A stretch of DNA of 32,345 nucleotides. Origin: Caryophanales bacterium UBA2289 (GTDB lineage Bacteria > Bacillota_I > Bacilli_A > Izemoplasmatales > Hujiaoplasmataceae). Both the position numbers and the translations under genes were made by a program. How positions within the stretch are numbered: position 1 is the stretch's first letter; every line of letters starts with the position of its first letter. The notes under the pieces were generated by a model, which was not told the origin of the DNA, ran no database searches, and worked only from the letters and a program-made list of their open reading frames with translations. The stretch is from positions 1 to 32,345 of the forward strand of contig DDWJ01000019.1 of NCBI GenBank assembly GCA_002345505.1, written 5' to 3'. This document shows positions 8,469 through 17,255 of the stretch, piece by piece.

Positions 8469-8972
8469 TTAAACTAAATTTTCTTTCAGCCATTTATCTA
8501 ATGATCTTTGGTTTTTAAAGATCAATTTTTCTTTGGTATTGGCATTGAAGTTCTTAAACATTTGTTTCTTTCGTTTCTTAGTTCTACCTTTATATACAAT
8601 CCACCATTGAAACTCTAAATCATACTTTTCAACACAACCTAAACTATCCCTGGTTTTGCCTCGATGTTTCAAGTATCTTTTTAGTGTTCGCCAGTAACAA
8701 ACAAAACGATTAAAAGCTAAAAAGATTGTCAAATCAGCCAACTCAAATCTTTCTCTAGCAACCACACTATAATTTCCATCAATAACCCAACTATCATTTT
8801 CTTTAATAAATTGACTAACTATCTTAGATTGTTCTTCTCTGGATCTTTCTTGCCAATCGCCATAGAACTGGACCTTGTCTAAATGAAGATAGGGTATCTT
8901 ATAATATTCTCCAAGTGTTTTTGCTAAAGTTGATTTTCCTGAACCGCTATAGCCAATAATTTGTATTTTCAT
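8469..8972 (-). CDS. P-loop kinase-like protein (adenylate kinase/FlaR topology-modulation type)
   Basis: A 167-residue cytoplasmic protein. It opens with a Walker A motif (GYSGSGKST, residues 7-15), then YLHLDKVQFYGDW, the substrate-side segment of small nucleoside/shikimate-kinase-like P-loop proteins once called DNA topology modulation protein FlaR. WVIDGNYSVVARERFELAD in the middle is characteristic of the same group. The C-terminal third is basic (KKRKKQMFKNF). The phosphate acceptor is unknown for the family. It sits 9 bases after the second large antiporter gene and 10 before the M48 protease, so it probably shares their mRNA. A link to ion transport has no support beyond position. Confidence 0.8.
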   Translation of the reverse strand: MKIQIIGYSGSGKSTLAKTLGEYYKIPYLHLDKVQFYGDWQERSREEQSKIVSQFIKENDSWVIDGNYSVVARERFELADLTIFLAFNRFVCYWRTLKRYLKHRGKTRDSLGCVEKYDLEFQWWIVYKGRTKKRKKQMFKNFNANTKEKLIFKNQRSLDKWLKENLV

Positions 8973-8981
8973 AAAACCATC

Positions 8982-11105
8982 CTAAATTAGTAAACTTTTC
9001 ACAAGTAAGTATATCAAAAGTAAAGTTATAAAGAAAGTATAAATTAATGCATCACTTCGAATTATACTTTGTTCATATCGTTGGTTTAATACATTAGTTG
9101 TAATCACAAAACGATCGATAAACCCAAGTTTGTCAGTATCTCTATCAGTTAACTTTAGTAGCTCTTCTTTTTTGTAAGGACAGTTACTGCCATAAACTAA
9201 AACACAGATATTTCTCATCAACCAGTATGCTGGATAAAAGAATAGATATTCAATACTTAACCATTTAGGTAGTTTTACATTTAATAGTTTATATCGTTTA
9301 GCAACAATAAAAATTATAATACCAACAATAATAATACCTAAACTTAAGAAGATATCTTCTAAGTTAAAAATATTCATATGCAGAATATGACTATTAACAA
9401 AACCAATATCATAGGTAGCCGATAAGAGTTGTGGTGCGATAAGGTTATTCAGCACAAATCCTGGATTTAATCCCACACCGATAATGATTAGAGCTATACT
9501 CCCTAAAGCTAAGTCTAAACTGGAAATATCAAAAACTAAATCTGCATATTCTGATTCATTCTTTTTTATGAATACATAGTAAAACATCTTCATAAAATAA
9601 GTAACAGTCATGCACGAAACCACAATATACATTACTTCAGCTATATAAAATGAAGAATTGATATGAGCTGCTTCGGTTATTCCATGATGGATAAATGTTT
9701 TTGATACATAGCCGTTAAATAAAGGCATACCAATAATCCCTAACATAGCGATAAAAAATACTACTGTTGTAAACGGGAGCTTTTTCGCTATACCCCCGAG
9801 TTTGTACATATTAAGTTCTTTAGTATGAAAGTAAATAACTCCAGCTACCATAAATAATAAAGACTTAAATAAAGCGTGATTAAAAATATGATAGATTGCT
9901 CCAGTATAACCTGTAGCCCCCTCATAACCTAAATATAGAGCTGTACCGATACTAACCACAATATAACCCATTTGGCTTACCGAACTATATGCTAAAAGTT
10001 TCTTAATGTTTTCCTGCATTAGTGCCATAAAGGCACCCAATGCCATAGTTATAATGCCTGTCCAAATTATTATCGCTCCGATGTTATTAACCGATAACCA
10101 TAATGGATCGTTAATGCTTGTTATGGTATCACGACTTGGAAAATAGTAACTAACTGCAACTCTTAAAATTCCATATGCGCCAATCTTAATCATTACCCCT
10201 GATAAAAGTGCACTTGCAGGAGTTGGCGCGACCGGATGAGCTCTTGGTAACCAAACATGAACTGGAGCCATCCCGGCTTTGATTCCAAAACCTAATACCA
10301 ATAAACCCATAATCCAATATTTTAAGTTCCCAAAATTCTCTAACTCTGCTATTTTTGAAGAAAATCTTAAATCTCCAAAATTGAAGTATATCAAGATTAA
10401 AGCTGTTAGTATTAAAAATCCACCAATTAATCCCATGATTATGTAATTGTATCCAGCTTTATATGACTCTTCTTTTTGTCCATGGATAACTAACATGTAC
10501 GAGGTTATCGTCATTATTTCAAAGAATAAAAACATCGCTAACAAATCGCCGGAACAAATTGTGCCGAGAACAGCACTATAAGTCAATGCTAAAAAGAAAA
10601 AAAATCTCGTCCCATGTTTTTCTTTTTTCATGTATTCATGAGCATAAATCATTACATAAAACCAAACGAACGAAGATACCAAAAGCACACTATAAGCTAA
10701 CATATCAATTCTAAAGAAAAATCCGACTCCAAAAATACCAGGAATTTCAAAATCAATCATACCAGCCAATACTTTTGGATAAATTGACAGAATATAAACT
10801 ATCTCCACAAATCCCATGTAAATAATTGATTTATCTCGATTCGAAGAAAGCCTTTCACCAAACAATAGTTCAAATATCGCTCCAAGTAGTGGTATTAAAA
10901 TGATGATAAACATATCAAAATTATAGCTTCTCAAAACGGTTTCGTATGAACTGAAAAATCTCGTACTATTTAACCAAGTTCTAAATAGCCAGATATTTTG
11001 AGAATAAATAATAAAAAAGAACAATAAAACAAGTGAAAAGCCGACCAAAATTGAATTGGACTTAACCATAGAATCAAAGATTTTAATTGTTCTTCTTTCT
11101 TTCAT
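8982..11105 (-). CDS. Large antiporter-type subunit (NuoL/MrpD-like), paralogue 2
   Basis: A 707-residue polytopic membrane protein of the proton-conducting NuoL/M/N-MrpA/D family. The channel residues of this family are present: the glutamate in FFEIMTITSYM, the lysine in GIKAGMAPVHVWLPRAHP and a later lysine in FNGYVSKTF. After about 14 antiporter helices comes a C-terminal extension. It holds a helix, the conserved segment KWLSIEYLFF, a charged cytoplasmic-looking stretch (LTDRDTDKLGFIDRFVITTN) and a final helix. It shares long identical blocks with the gene just upstream (for example SYKAGYNYIIMGLIGGFLIL and the extension), so the pair arose by duplication. ATG follows AAAGGATG, 13 bases after the paralogue. 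The extension resembles in place, but not clearly in sequence, the arm of NuoL. It probably acts as an extra ion channel in the Mrp complex. Confidence 0.85.
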   Translation of the reverse strand: MKERRTIKIFDSMVKSNSILVGFSLVLLFFFIIYSQNIWLFRTWLNSTRFFSSYETVLRSYNFDMFIIILIPLLGAIFELLFGERLSSNRDKSIIYMGFVEIVYILSIYPKVLAGMIDFEIPGIFGVGFFFRIDMLAYSVLLVSSFVWFYVMIYAHEYMKKEKHGTRFFFFLALTYSAVLGTICSGDLLAMFLFFEIMTITSYMLVIHGQKEESYKAGYNYIIMGLIGGFLILTALILIYFNFGDLRFSSKIAELENFGNLKYWIMGLLVLGFGIKAGMAPVHVWLPRAHPVAPTPASALLSGVMIKIGAYGILRVAVSYYFPSRDTITSINDPLWLSVNNIGAIIIWTGIITMALGAFMALMQENIKKLLAYSSVSQMGYIVVSIGTALYLGYEGATGYTGAIYHIFNHALFKSLLFMVAGVIYFHTKELNMYKLGGIAKKLPFTTVVFFIAMLGIIGMPLFNGYVSKTFIHHGITEAAHINSSFYIAEVMYIVVSCMTVTYFMKMFYYVFIKKNESEYADLVFDISSLDLALGSIALIIIGVGLNPGFVLNNLIAPQLLSATYDIGFVNSHILHMNIFNLEDIFLSLGIIIVGIIIFIVAKRYKLLNVKLPKWLSIEYLFFYPAYWLMRNICVLVYGSNCPYKKEELLKLTDRDTDKLGFIDRFVITTNVLNQRYEQSIIRSDALIYTFFITLLLIYLLVKSLLI

Positions 11106-11118
11106 TAAAACACATCCT

Positions 11119-13236
11119 TTATAACTTTGTAATTAGCATCAATATAATTATAAAAGTTAAAAAACCTGTATAAATAATTGCATCACTTCTAATTATGCTT
11201 TGTTCATATCTACGGTTAAAAACATTTGTCGTTATTATGAAACGATCTATAAAACCAATCTTTTCGACATCTTTTTCCGTTAGTTTCGCAAAATCGTCTT
11301 TGTCCATAGGACAACGATCTCCATACATAATTCTACAAAGATTACGCATAATAATATATGCTGGTAAAAAGAATAGATATTCAATACTCAACCATTTTGG
11401 TAGATGCAAATGGAAAAGATGATATTTTTTTCCTAGAATAAAAATTACAAATCCTAATCCAACAATACCTAATGTCATCAACAAATCTTTATAAGCAAAA
11501 ACATTCATATGAGCAATGTGGTGTTCAATGAAATATGGATCATAAGTAGTTAAGTTCAATATAGGAATAATCAAACTTTTCAAAATAAAACTCGGAGATA
11601 AACCGATTAATACGATTATTATTGCCATACTCCACATTGCAATATCAAGACTAGAATAATCGAATACCATAGTCTTATATTCATTATCTGTCTTTCTTAA
11701 AAATACATAATAAAACATCTTGATAAAAGAACATACTGTTCCAGCACTAACTACAATAAAAATGATTTCAGCATATAAGAAAACCGGATGACCAAGCTCA
11801 TAAGCTTCTACAATTCCGTGATGTAAAATTGTTTTTGAAATATAGCCGTTAAATAAAGGAATACCACTTATTCCTAAGGCAGCAATTAAAAATGTCATGG
11901 TTGTAAACGGTAGTTTTTTCCATAATCCACCAAGTTTATACATATCGAGTTCTTTGGTATGATAGTAAATAACACCCGCTACCATAAATAATAAAGACTT
12001 AAATAATGCGTGGTTAATAATATGATACATCGCACCAGTCAAACCCATCGCTCCTTCATATCCTAGATAAAGAGCAACTCCGATTCCTGTAATAATGTAA
12101 CCCATTTGACTAATCGAATGATAAGCGAGCATTTTCTTAATGTTAGCTTGCTGAAGAGCTAAAAAAACACCAAGAGCCATTGTTATAATACCAGACCAGA
12201 TAATTATAGCGCCAATATTAGTCGCTGCTTGCCACAATGGATCATCAATTCCGGCAACTGCTTCTCTACTTGGAAAATAATAACTCGTTGCTACTCTTAT
12301 AATTCCAAAAGCTCCTATTTTAATCATTACTCCAGACAAAAGCGCACTTGCAGGAGTTGGAGCTACAGGATGAGTTCTAGGCAACCAAACATGTACTGGT
12401 GCCATTCCTGCTTTAATACCAAATCCAAATACTAGCAATCCCATAATCCAATATTTTAGATTACCCAAAGTATCAAGTTTAGCAATTGCGGAAGTAAATC
12501 TTAAATCTCCAATATTAAAATACAAAAGTATTATTGCCGTAAGGATTAAAAAACCACCAATTAATCCCATTATTATATAGTTATACCCTGCTTTGTAGGA
12601 TTGTTCATTTTGTCCGTGAATAACTAACATGTATGATGTTATTGTCATAATCTCAAAGAAAATAAACATCATGAGTAAATCTCCGGAGCTGATAGCACCA
12701 ATAACTGAACTGTAAGTAAGCGCTAGAAAGAATAAGAATCTTGTCGTTTTCTTTTCGTGTGTCATATACTCATGAGCATATATCATTACAAAAAACCAAA
12801 TGAAAGCGGAAAGTATTAAAACTGCATATCCTAACATATCGATTCTCAAGGTTAAACCGATACTAAATATTTGGGGAATTTCAATCAATAATGTTTTATT
12901 CAATATAATCGGATACATTAAAACAATAATCACTAGGGTTAAAAACCCCATGTAGATTACTGACTTATCACGATGTTTAACCGAATTCTCTCCATATTTA
13001 AGTTCTACAACAGCGCCAATGATTGGGATTGAAATGATAATTACTATCAAATAATCTACCCATCTCGATTCAAGCAAATTTAAAAACCAAACTGAGTTAA
13101 CAATTGTCTCATTAATTCCAAACCAATTGCCAACAAATCCAATAAAATAGACAAGTAAAAACATACTCAGACCAACAAGGTATGAATTTGATTTTACCAT
13201 TGAATCGAATATTTTCATTTTCGGAAACTTAATCAT
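11119..13236 (-). CDS. Large antiporter-type subunit (NuoL/MrpD-like), paralogue 1
   Basis: A 705-residue membrane protein closely related to the next gene downstream and of the same layout. The N-terminus is KIFDSMVKSNS, followed by two family-specific helices and the antiporter core. The core has key charged residues in FFEIMTITSYM, GIKAGMAPVHVWLPRTHP and FNGYISKTI. A roughly 130-residue extension contains KWLSIEYLFF and a last helix. It lies 19 bases after mrpD with an AGTAGGG site before ATG. In a standard Mrp complex the partner of MrpD is the NuoL-like part of MrpA. No such gene exists in this operon, so this protein or its twin probably fills that role, leaving one extra channel. Ion specificity cannot be read. 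Confidence 0.85.
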   Translation of the reverse strand: MIKFPKMKIFDSMVKSNSYLVGLSMFLLVYFIGFVGNWFGINETIVNSVWFLNLLESRWVDYLIVIIISIPIIGAVVELKYGENSVKHRDKSVIYMGFLTLVIIVLMYPIILNKTLLIEIPQIFSIGLTLRIDMLGYAVLILSAFIWFFVMIYAHEYMTHEKKTTRFLFFLALTYSSVIGAISSGDLLMMFIFFEIMTITSYMLVIHGQNEQSYKAGYNYIIMGLIGGFLILTAIILLYFNIGDLRFTSAIAKLDTLGNLKYWIMGLLVFGFGIKAGMAPVHVWLPRTHPVAPTPASALLSGVMIKIGAFGIIRVATSYYFPSREAVAGIDDPLWQAATNIGAIIIWSGIITMALGVFLALQQANIKKMLAYHSISQMGYIITGIGVALYLGYEGAMGLTGAMYHIINHALFKSLLFMVAGVIYYHTKELDMYKLGGLWKKLPFTTMTFLIAALGISGIPLFNGYISKTILHHGIVEAYELGHPVFLYAEIIFIVVSAGTVCSFIKMFYYVFLRKTDNEYKTMVFDYSSLDIAMWSMAIIIVLIGLSPSFILKSLIIPILNLTTYDPYFIEHHIAHMNVFAYKDLLMTLGIVGLGFVIFILGKKYHLFHLHLPKWLSIEYLFFLPAYIIMRNLCRIMYGDRCPMDKDDFAKLTEKDVEKIGFIDRFIITTNVFNRRYEQSIIRSDAIIYTGFLTFIIILMLITKL

Positions 13237-13255
13237 ATAAAAGCCCTACTTTATA

Positions 13256-14743
13256 TTATGGTAACAAACTATTAGCCGCTGCTTCAATAAATATCATTAT
13301 TTGATTCGGAAACAAACCTACAACAACTATCAATACACCTAACAGAACTAATGGGGCAATCATAGTTCTTGGTGTAGGTTCAATAGACTTTAGACGATAA
13401 CGATATTTTTCGTTTTTTAAGAAAGCTAAAATTATAATTGGTAAATAATAGATTACATTAAGTAAACTACTGACTATAAGAATTACTAAGAAAATAATTT
13501 GGTTCTGATCTAAGACAGCAACACCTAGATTAAGTTTTGAAATAAAACCGCTTGTCAAAGGTATTCCAATCATGCCTAAAGCAGCAATCGAAAACACTCC
13601 CATAGCAACAGGCATGATAAAACCCATACCATCAAAGTCATTAACTTTTCTGGTCTTTTTATAATAAATAATTTCACCAACTGACAAGAATAATGCAGTT
13701 TTCATTAAGCCATGTGATAATATATGGAAAAATGCCGCTCGCAATCCTTCAAAACTCAGTAACCCGATTCCTAATAAAATATATCCCATCTGAGCCACGG
13801 AAGAATATCCAAGCATCCTTTTTACATCTTTTTGAGCAATAGCAAACACTGACCCCATAATCATCGCTACACCAGCTAAGACTAAAAGAATTGTTGAAAT
13901 ATTCATTTCATTTAAGATGTCTAATTTAAAAACTCTAAATAAGACTTTAACTAAGACTAAGATGTATACTTTAATAACAATTGCCGAAAGAATCGCACTT
14001 GAAGTTGAAGGCGCCGCTGAATGGGCATCCGGCAACCAGATGTGGAATGGAAAGATTGCCGCTTTAATGCCTAAACCAATAATCATAAATCCTAATGCTA
14101 CTATAATGTTAACTGGATAACTAGCATAAGCATTTTGAATACTCTCGGATATTAAAGTTATATTTGTGAAGCCTGTGGCCATATAGATTAAAGCTACACC
14201 AAAAAGGTAAGACAATGAACCAAGTTCATTCATCATTACATATCTAAAAGCTGATGTATAAGTATCTTTCTTTTTCTTTATTGAAATAATAGCACATGTT
14301 GTAATCGATAGAATCTCGATAAAAACATAGGTATTGAACAAATCATTTGTATATAAAATCCCAAACATTGACATCAAGAGAATGAATAATAAAACATAGT
14401 ATCTTCCATACTCAGTTTTTTCTATTCCTTCGGTTGCGTCACCGCTAGAGTAAATATAGATTATTGCAGCTAAGCCAGCAATAATTGTTGTAAATAACGC
14501 TGAAAAAGGATCGACAATGAATTCGATACCAAATCTTGCTTCATGACCACCAAAAGTATAATGGATAACTTCGACATTATTTACATACCATAATAGATAA
14601 CCGGATGATATTAGAACTAATCCCAACACAACAAATCCTAATATTAAAGTTATCTTAAAAGGTTTTCTTTTTAATAAAGGAATAACCAATGCCATTAACA
14701 AAAACAGCAAAAGGTTAATTATCGGCAACTGTTCAATGTTCAT
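13256..14743 (-). CDS. mrpD: Na+/H+ antiporter subunit D
   Basis: A 495-residue protein of normal MrpD length with about 14 membrane helices. It carries the antiporter signature: glutamate in YVFIEILSITTC, lysine in GLGIKAAIFPFHIWLPDAHS, helix-breaking segments around VAQMGYILLGIG and a lysine in SGFISKLNLG. It is an ion-translocating channel of the multisubunit cation/proton antiporter in the cell membrane, which exports Na+ (or K+) against protons. ATG overlaps the last 11 bases of mrpC and is preceded by GAGGAAAA, so the two are translationally coupled. It is the smallest and most canonical of the three antiporter-type subunits here. Confidence 0.92.
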   Translation of the reverse strand: MNIEQLPIINLLLFLLMALVIPLLKRKPFKITLILGFVVLGLVLISSGYLLWYVNNVEVIHYTFGGHEARFGIEFIVDPFSALFTTIIAGLAAIIYIYSSGDATEGIEKTEYGRYYVLLFILLMSMFGILYTNDLFNTYVFIEILSITTCAIISIKKKKDTYTSAFRYVMMNELGSLSYLFGVALIYMATGFTNITLISESIQNAYASYPVNIIVALGFMIIGLGIKAAIFPFHIWLPDAHSAAPSTSSAILSAIVIKVYILVLVKVLFRVFKLDILNEMNISTILLVLAGVAMIMGSVFAIAQKDVKRMLGYSSVAQMGYILLGIGLLSFEGLRAAFFHILSHGLMKTALFLSVGEIIYYKKTRKVNDFDGMGFIMPVAMGVFSIAALGMIGIPLTSGFISKLNLGVAVLDQNQIIFLVILIVSSLLNVIYYLPIIILAFLKNEKYRYRLKSIEPTPRTMIAPLVLLGVLIVVVGLFPNQIMIFIEAAANSLLP

Positions 14744-15113
14744 TGTTTTCCTCGCTAATAAGTTTCGACAATTCTTTCTGGTCGATGGTTTTATAATTCT
14801 CGTATATTTTTACTACTAAACTTAAAGAATATACAGTAATTGATACTACAACAACGATTCCAGTCAATATAAGAACTGAAGGAATTGGGTTAATAAAAAG
14901 TTGATCTTCAACTTCAGGATTTACAATTGGTGGTACACCACCAGTAACATTACCAATTGCAACAAAGAATAAAAACACTCCTGTTCCCATAATATTTATT
15001 CCCATAATTCTTTTGATAAGGTTGCTGTGCGTTACAACAATCCTTAATCCAATAACAAATAGAGCAATAGCTCCAATATAATTAATATTTTCAATTATTC
15101 TATCCAACCACAT
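14733..15113 (-). CDS. mrpC: Na+/H+ antiporter subunit C (NuoK-like)
   Basis: A 126-residue protein with three helices (about residues 10-27, 36-55 and 80-106), equivalent to NuoK/MbhG. The segment IMGINIMGTGVFLFFVAIGNVTGGVPPI is family-typical. I place the start at ATG 15113 because GAGGGGG lies 7 bases upstream. An ATG at 15131 would add six residues but has no ribosome binding site and sits inside mrpB. It begins just after the mrpB stop TAG and overlaps mrpD. It is a structural membrane subunit of the antiporter next to MrpD. Confidence 0.9.
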   Translation of the reverse strand: MWLDRIIENINYIGAIALFVIGLRIVVTHSNLIKRIMGINIMGTGVFLFFVAIGNVTGGVPPIVNPEVEDQLFINPIPSVLILTGIVVVVSITVYSLSLVVKIYENYKTIDQKELSKLISEENNEH

Positions 15114-15114
15114 A

Positions 15115-15540
15115 CTATACCCCCTCATCAATCAAAAGATTGAAAAGTGAGATCATTGTCGAAGCCACTTTAACTCCGATGCCTATCATTAATAAAGGAA
15201 TCATTCCTCCCGAAAGAATTTCTCCAATAATACCTTCAGGAAATCCGGCATTTATATTCGTAAGAAATCTATCGGCAACAACAAGCCCGACCAAACCAAT
15301 TGTGACGAACCAAATTATTCCTCCGCTTTCGGCAATCTCTGATGCTTTATGTGAAAACTTCTTCTTGCCTTTTTCTCTACCAAAGACTAGAGTATAAAGA
15401 ATCAAAGTTGTCCCAATGATAGCTCCGCCAGCAAATCCGCCACCAGGACTAACATGTCCGTTTAGAATAATGAATATTCCATAAACTTGAGCGAACGGGA
15501 TGATTATTCTAGTGATGTTTTTTACAATAATATCATTCAT
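15115..15540 (-). CDS. mrpB: Na+/H+ antiporter subunit B (MnhB domain)
   Basis: A 141-residue membrane protein with four helices. The signature GHVSPGGGFAGGAIIG at about residues 28-43 is diagnostic of MnhB/MbhF. It is a core non-channel subunit of the antiporter complex in the membrane. Its ATG overlaps the end of the MbhE-like gene (TGA at 15533-15535), and it stops two bases before mrpC, which implies coupled translation. Length is normal. This is a stand-alone MnhB, separate from the MrpA-type domains encoded upstream. Confidence 0.92.
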   Translation of the reverse strand: MNDIIVKNITRIIIPFAQVYGIFIILNGHVSPGGGFAGGAIIGTTLILYTLVFGREKGKKKFSHKASEIAESGGIIWFVTIGLVGLVVADRFLTNINAGFPEGIIGEILSGGMIPLLMIGIGVKVASTMISLFNLLIDEGV

Positions 15541-15832
15541 GATCTCTAACCTCCTTGTCGTGTTTTGTAGATCTTAAAACTGATCCTACTGCAACTACAG
15601 AGGTAAAAAGGACTATGGTTTCGCCCAAAGTATCAAATCCACGGTAATCAGCTAGTATAGCTGCGATAATATTTGCTGCGTTGGTTTCACTTGCTCCGTT
15701 TTCTAAATAATGCCTAGCTATGTCATTATATGCTGGAGCATTAATATTAGCGCCTGTAGGCATTTGAAATACAGCATATACCAATACTACAAATAAAACT
15801 ATGAATAACGTATTAGATAATATTTTTCTCAT
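15533..15832 (-). CDS. MbhE-like subunit (equivalent to a C-terminal part of MrpA)
   Basis: A 99-residue protein with an N-terminal helix (about residues 5-24), a polar stretch, and a second helix. The conserved segment ILADYRGFDTLGETIVLF is the hallmark of the MbhE domain, which in conventional Mrp systems is fused to the end of MrpA. Here it is an independent gene, as in archaeal membrane-bound hydrogenases and Mrp/Mbs complexes. Start (ATG) and the previous gene's TGA overlap by four bases, and the end overlaps mrpB. It probably helps link the antiporter channels to the small subunits. Confidence 0.88.
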   Translation of the reverse strand: MRKILSNTLFIVLFVVLVYAVFQMPTGANINAPAYNDIARHYLENGASETNAANIIAAILADYRGFDTLGETIVLFTSVVAVGSVLRSTKHDKEVRDHE

Positions 15833-16068
15833 TTCTCGTACCTCTTCGTCTTTGAGATTACTGCGAAGAACAAAATTGAAGTCACTCCGGCACCAATAGC
15901 AGCTTCAGTTATCGCAACATCTGGAGTTTTTAGAACAAGCCATAAAACCGACATCATCAAAGAATAAGCCGAAAAAAGAATAACTGCCCCTAAAAGATCC
16001 TTGATTCTACCTATAGCTAAGGCACAGACAATTAAAAATACAACAATGACAATATTGAGAATAACCAT
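15829..16068 (-). CDS. MbhD-like subunit (equivalent to a C-terminal part of MrpA)
   Basis: A 79-residue protein with three helices. IKDLLGAVILFSAYSLMMS and KTPDVAITEAAIGAGVTSIL match the MbhD/DUF4040 domain, related to NuoJ. As with the next gene, this domain is normally part of MrpA but is a separate reading frame here. Start ATG shares a base with the mrpG stop (TAATG), and its TGA overlaps the following ATG. It should form part of the membrane arm where ion path and small subunits meet. Confidence 0.88.
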   Translation of the reverse strand: MVILNIVIVVFLIVCALAIGRIKDLLGAVILFSAYSLMMSVLWLVLKTPDVAITEAAIGAGVTSILFFAVISKTKRYEK

Positions 16069-16391
16069 TATTTATCCTCCTTTGCTTCTAACCCTGATTC
16101 TAATCTTTTATAAGCACTTTTAGCAATTGCATGTGCAGCAGTTGGGTTAGTCAGCCAAACGAATATTAAGATTAGTAAAATATTTAAAGAAACAAAACTC
16201 ATTCCTTGCAGGATAATTAATCCTAAAAATATTAAACCTGCACCCATAGTATCGCATTTAGTTGTCGCATGCATTCTAGTGAACACATCAGGCATTCTTA
16301 CCAAACCTACTACGCCAACAAAGAAAAAGAATAATCCGCTGGTAAGACAAATTAATATTATAATATTTAAAATTATTTCTCCCACACTCAT
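16068..16391 (-). CDS. mrpG: Na+/H+ antiporter subunit G
   Basis: A 107-residue protein with three membrane helices. The segment VGLVRMPDVFTRMHATTKCDTMG at about residues 26-48 is the MnhG/MbhC signature. It is an accessory but needed subunit of the antiporter. ATG overlaps the stop of mrpF (ATGA), and its own TAA overlaps the next ATG. The C-terminal tail is short, charged and cytoplasmic. Confidence 0.93.
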   Translation of the reverse strand: MSVGEIILNIIILICLTSGLFFFFVGVVGLVRMPDVFTRMHATTKCDTMGAGLIFLGLIILQGMSFVSLNILLILIFVWLTNPTAAHAIAKSAYKRLESGLEAKEDK

Positions 16392-16657
16392 TTTCCTAGT
16401 TTTCCTTTCAATAATAGTTTGGCTAAACCAATTGTTGCGATAAAACCTAACAAGGCATAGACTAATGCAACATCTACATACAATACTTGAGAAGTTATTA
16501 AGGCAATCATCGCAATAATTACTGTGACTTTAGTGGATATCATATTAATCGCAACTATTCTATCTTCAGCCGTTGGTCCAACAATCGCTCTATAAAGTCC
16601 TACAAATGTTAATAACACTAAGAATATCGTACTTATTAAAACAGCAGTTTCAATCAT
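16388..16657 (-). CDS. mrpF: Na+/H+ antiporter subunit F
   Basis: An 89-residue protein of three helices. VGLYRAIVGPTAEDRIVAIN near residues 20-39 is typical of MnhF/MbhB. It is a small membrane subunit next to MrpE and MrpG. The start ATG overlaps the mrpE stop by four bases. Length and motif are normal for the family, so the call is secure. Confidence 0.93.
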   Translation of the reverse strand: MIETAVLISTIFLVLLTFVGLYRAIVGPTAEDRIVAINMISTKVTVIIAMIALITSQVLYVDVALVYALLGFIATIGLAKLLLKGKLGK

Positions 16658-17148
16658 GATTTATCCACCTCCAATGCAATAAAAGCTTTTTCTAAAGAAC
16701 TGTTATCAATATTTTTAACGCTATCCTTGACTAAACCGTGCACTACGATTTCTTCACTATTCATGTCCACAGTTAGTGTACCAGGAGTCAAAGTGATTGC
16801 GTTTGCAAATAAAGCTTGATTTAGCTCTTTCTTAAGTGGATTCTTAATCGTAACAAACCCAGGATCAATTGGCATTTTTTTGCTTAAAACAATTTTGGCA
16901 ACTTCAATATTTGATTTGGCGATATTGAATATTAAAACGAAGAATAAAGCTATCAATCGATAGATAGTTTTAAACGTTAGCTTTGTTGCTTCAGAGTGAT
17001 TAAATACCATGTCATAATTTAATAAACAAACCGTTCCTGAAACTAAAAATCCAATGATGACAATTGTCAAATTAACCTTAAATGACAACACAAACCAAAA
17101 AAGCAATAATAGAATGAATAAAATTATCGCTCCGTATTTTTTCTTCAA
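16654..17148 (-). CDS. mrpE: Na+/H+ antiporter subunit E
   Basis: A 164-residue protein, first gene of the antiporter operon. Two N-terminal helices (about residues 6-24 and 26-45) and a third near 60-78 are followed by a cytoplasmic domain. That domain has ANAITLTPGTLTVDMN at about 114-129, the conserved MnhE/MbhA motif. I choose TTG at 17148 (protein begins MKKKYGA) because AAGGA lies nine bases upstream. A GTG at 17157 would place that site only two bases from the start. The protein is a structural subunit of the membrane complex. Stop TGA overlaps mrpF. Confidence 0.9.
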   Translation of the reverse strand: MKKKYGAIILFILLLLFWFVLSFKVNLTIVIIGFLVSGTVCLLNYDMVFNHSEATKLTFKTIYRLIALFFVLIFNIAKSNIEVAKIVLSKKMPIDPGFVTIKNPLKKELNQALFANAITLTPGTLTVDMNSEEIVVHGLVKDSVKNIDNSSLEKAFIALEVDKS

Positions 17149-17181
17149 AGTTATCACATCCTTAAGTTGTTATGTAAAAAA

Positions 17182-17187
17182 ATTATA
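17182..17187 (-). promoter_or_regulatory. Probable -10 of the mrp operon
   Basis: Minus-strand TATAAT lies about 34 bases before the mrpE TTG start. The -35 region (AGTTAA at 17 bases) is weak. A perfect TTGACA exists further up at 17248-17253 but has no good -10 downstream. Confidence 0.45.
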
Positions 17188-17255
17188 CTAATTTTGTTAT
17201 CTATTTAACTACATATCTAAAAAACTTACTAAAAAAGTGCTAATTATTGTCAATA

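Noticed and set aside
11119..14743. Plus-strand reading frames inside the antiporter genes
   Set aside because: They are shadows of strongly conserved membrane genes on the other strand, with no ribosome sites or recognisable domains.
17149..17157. GTG start for mrpE
   Set aside because: The ribosome site would be only two bases away; TTG at 17148 has proper spacing.
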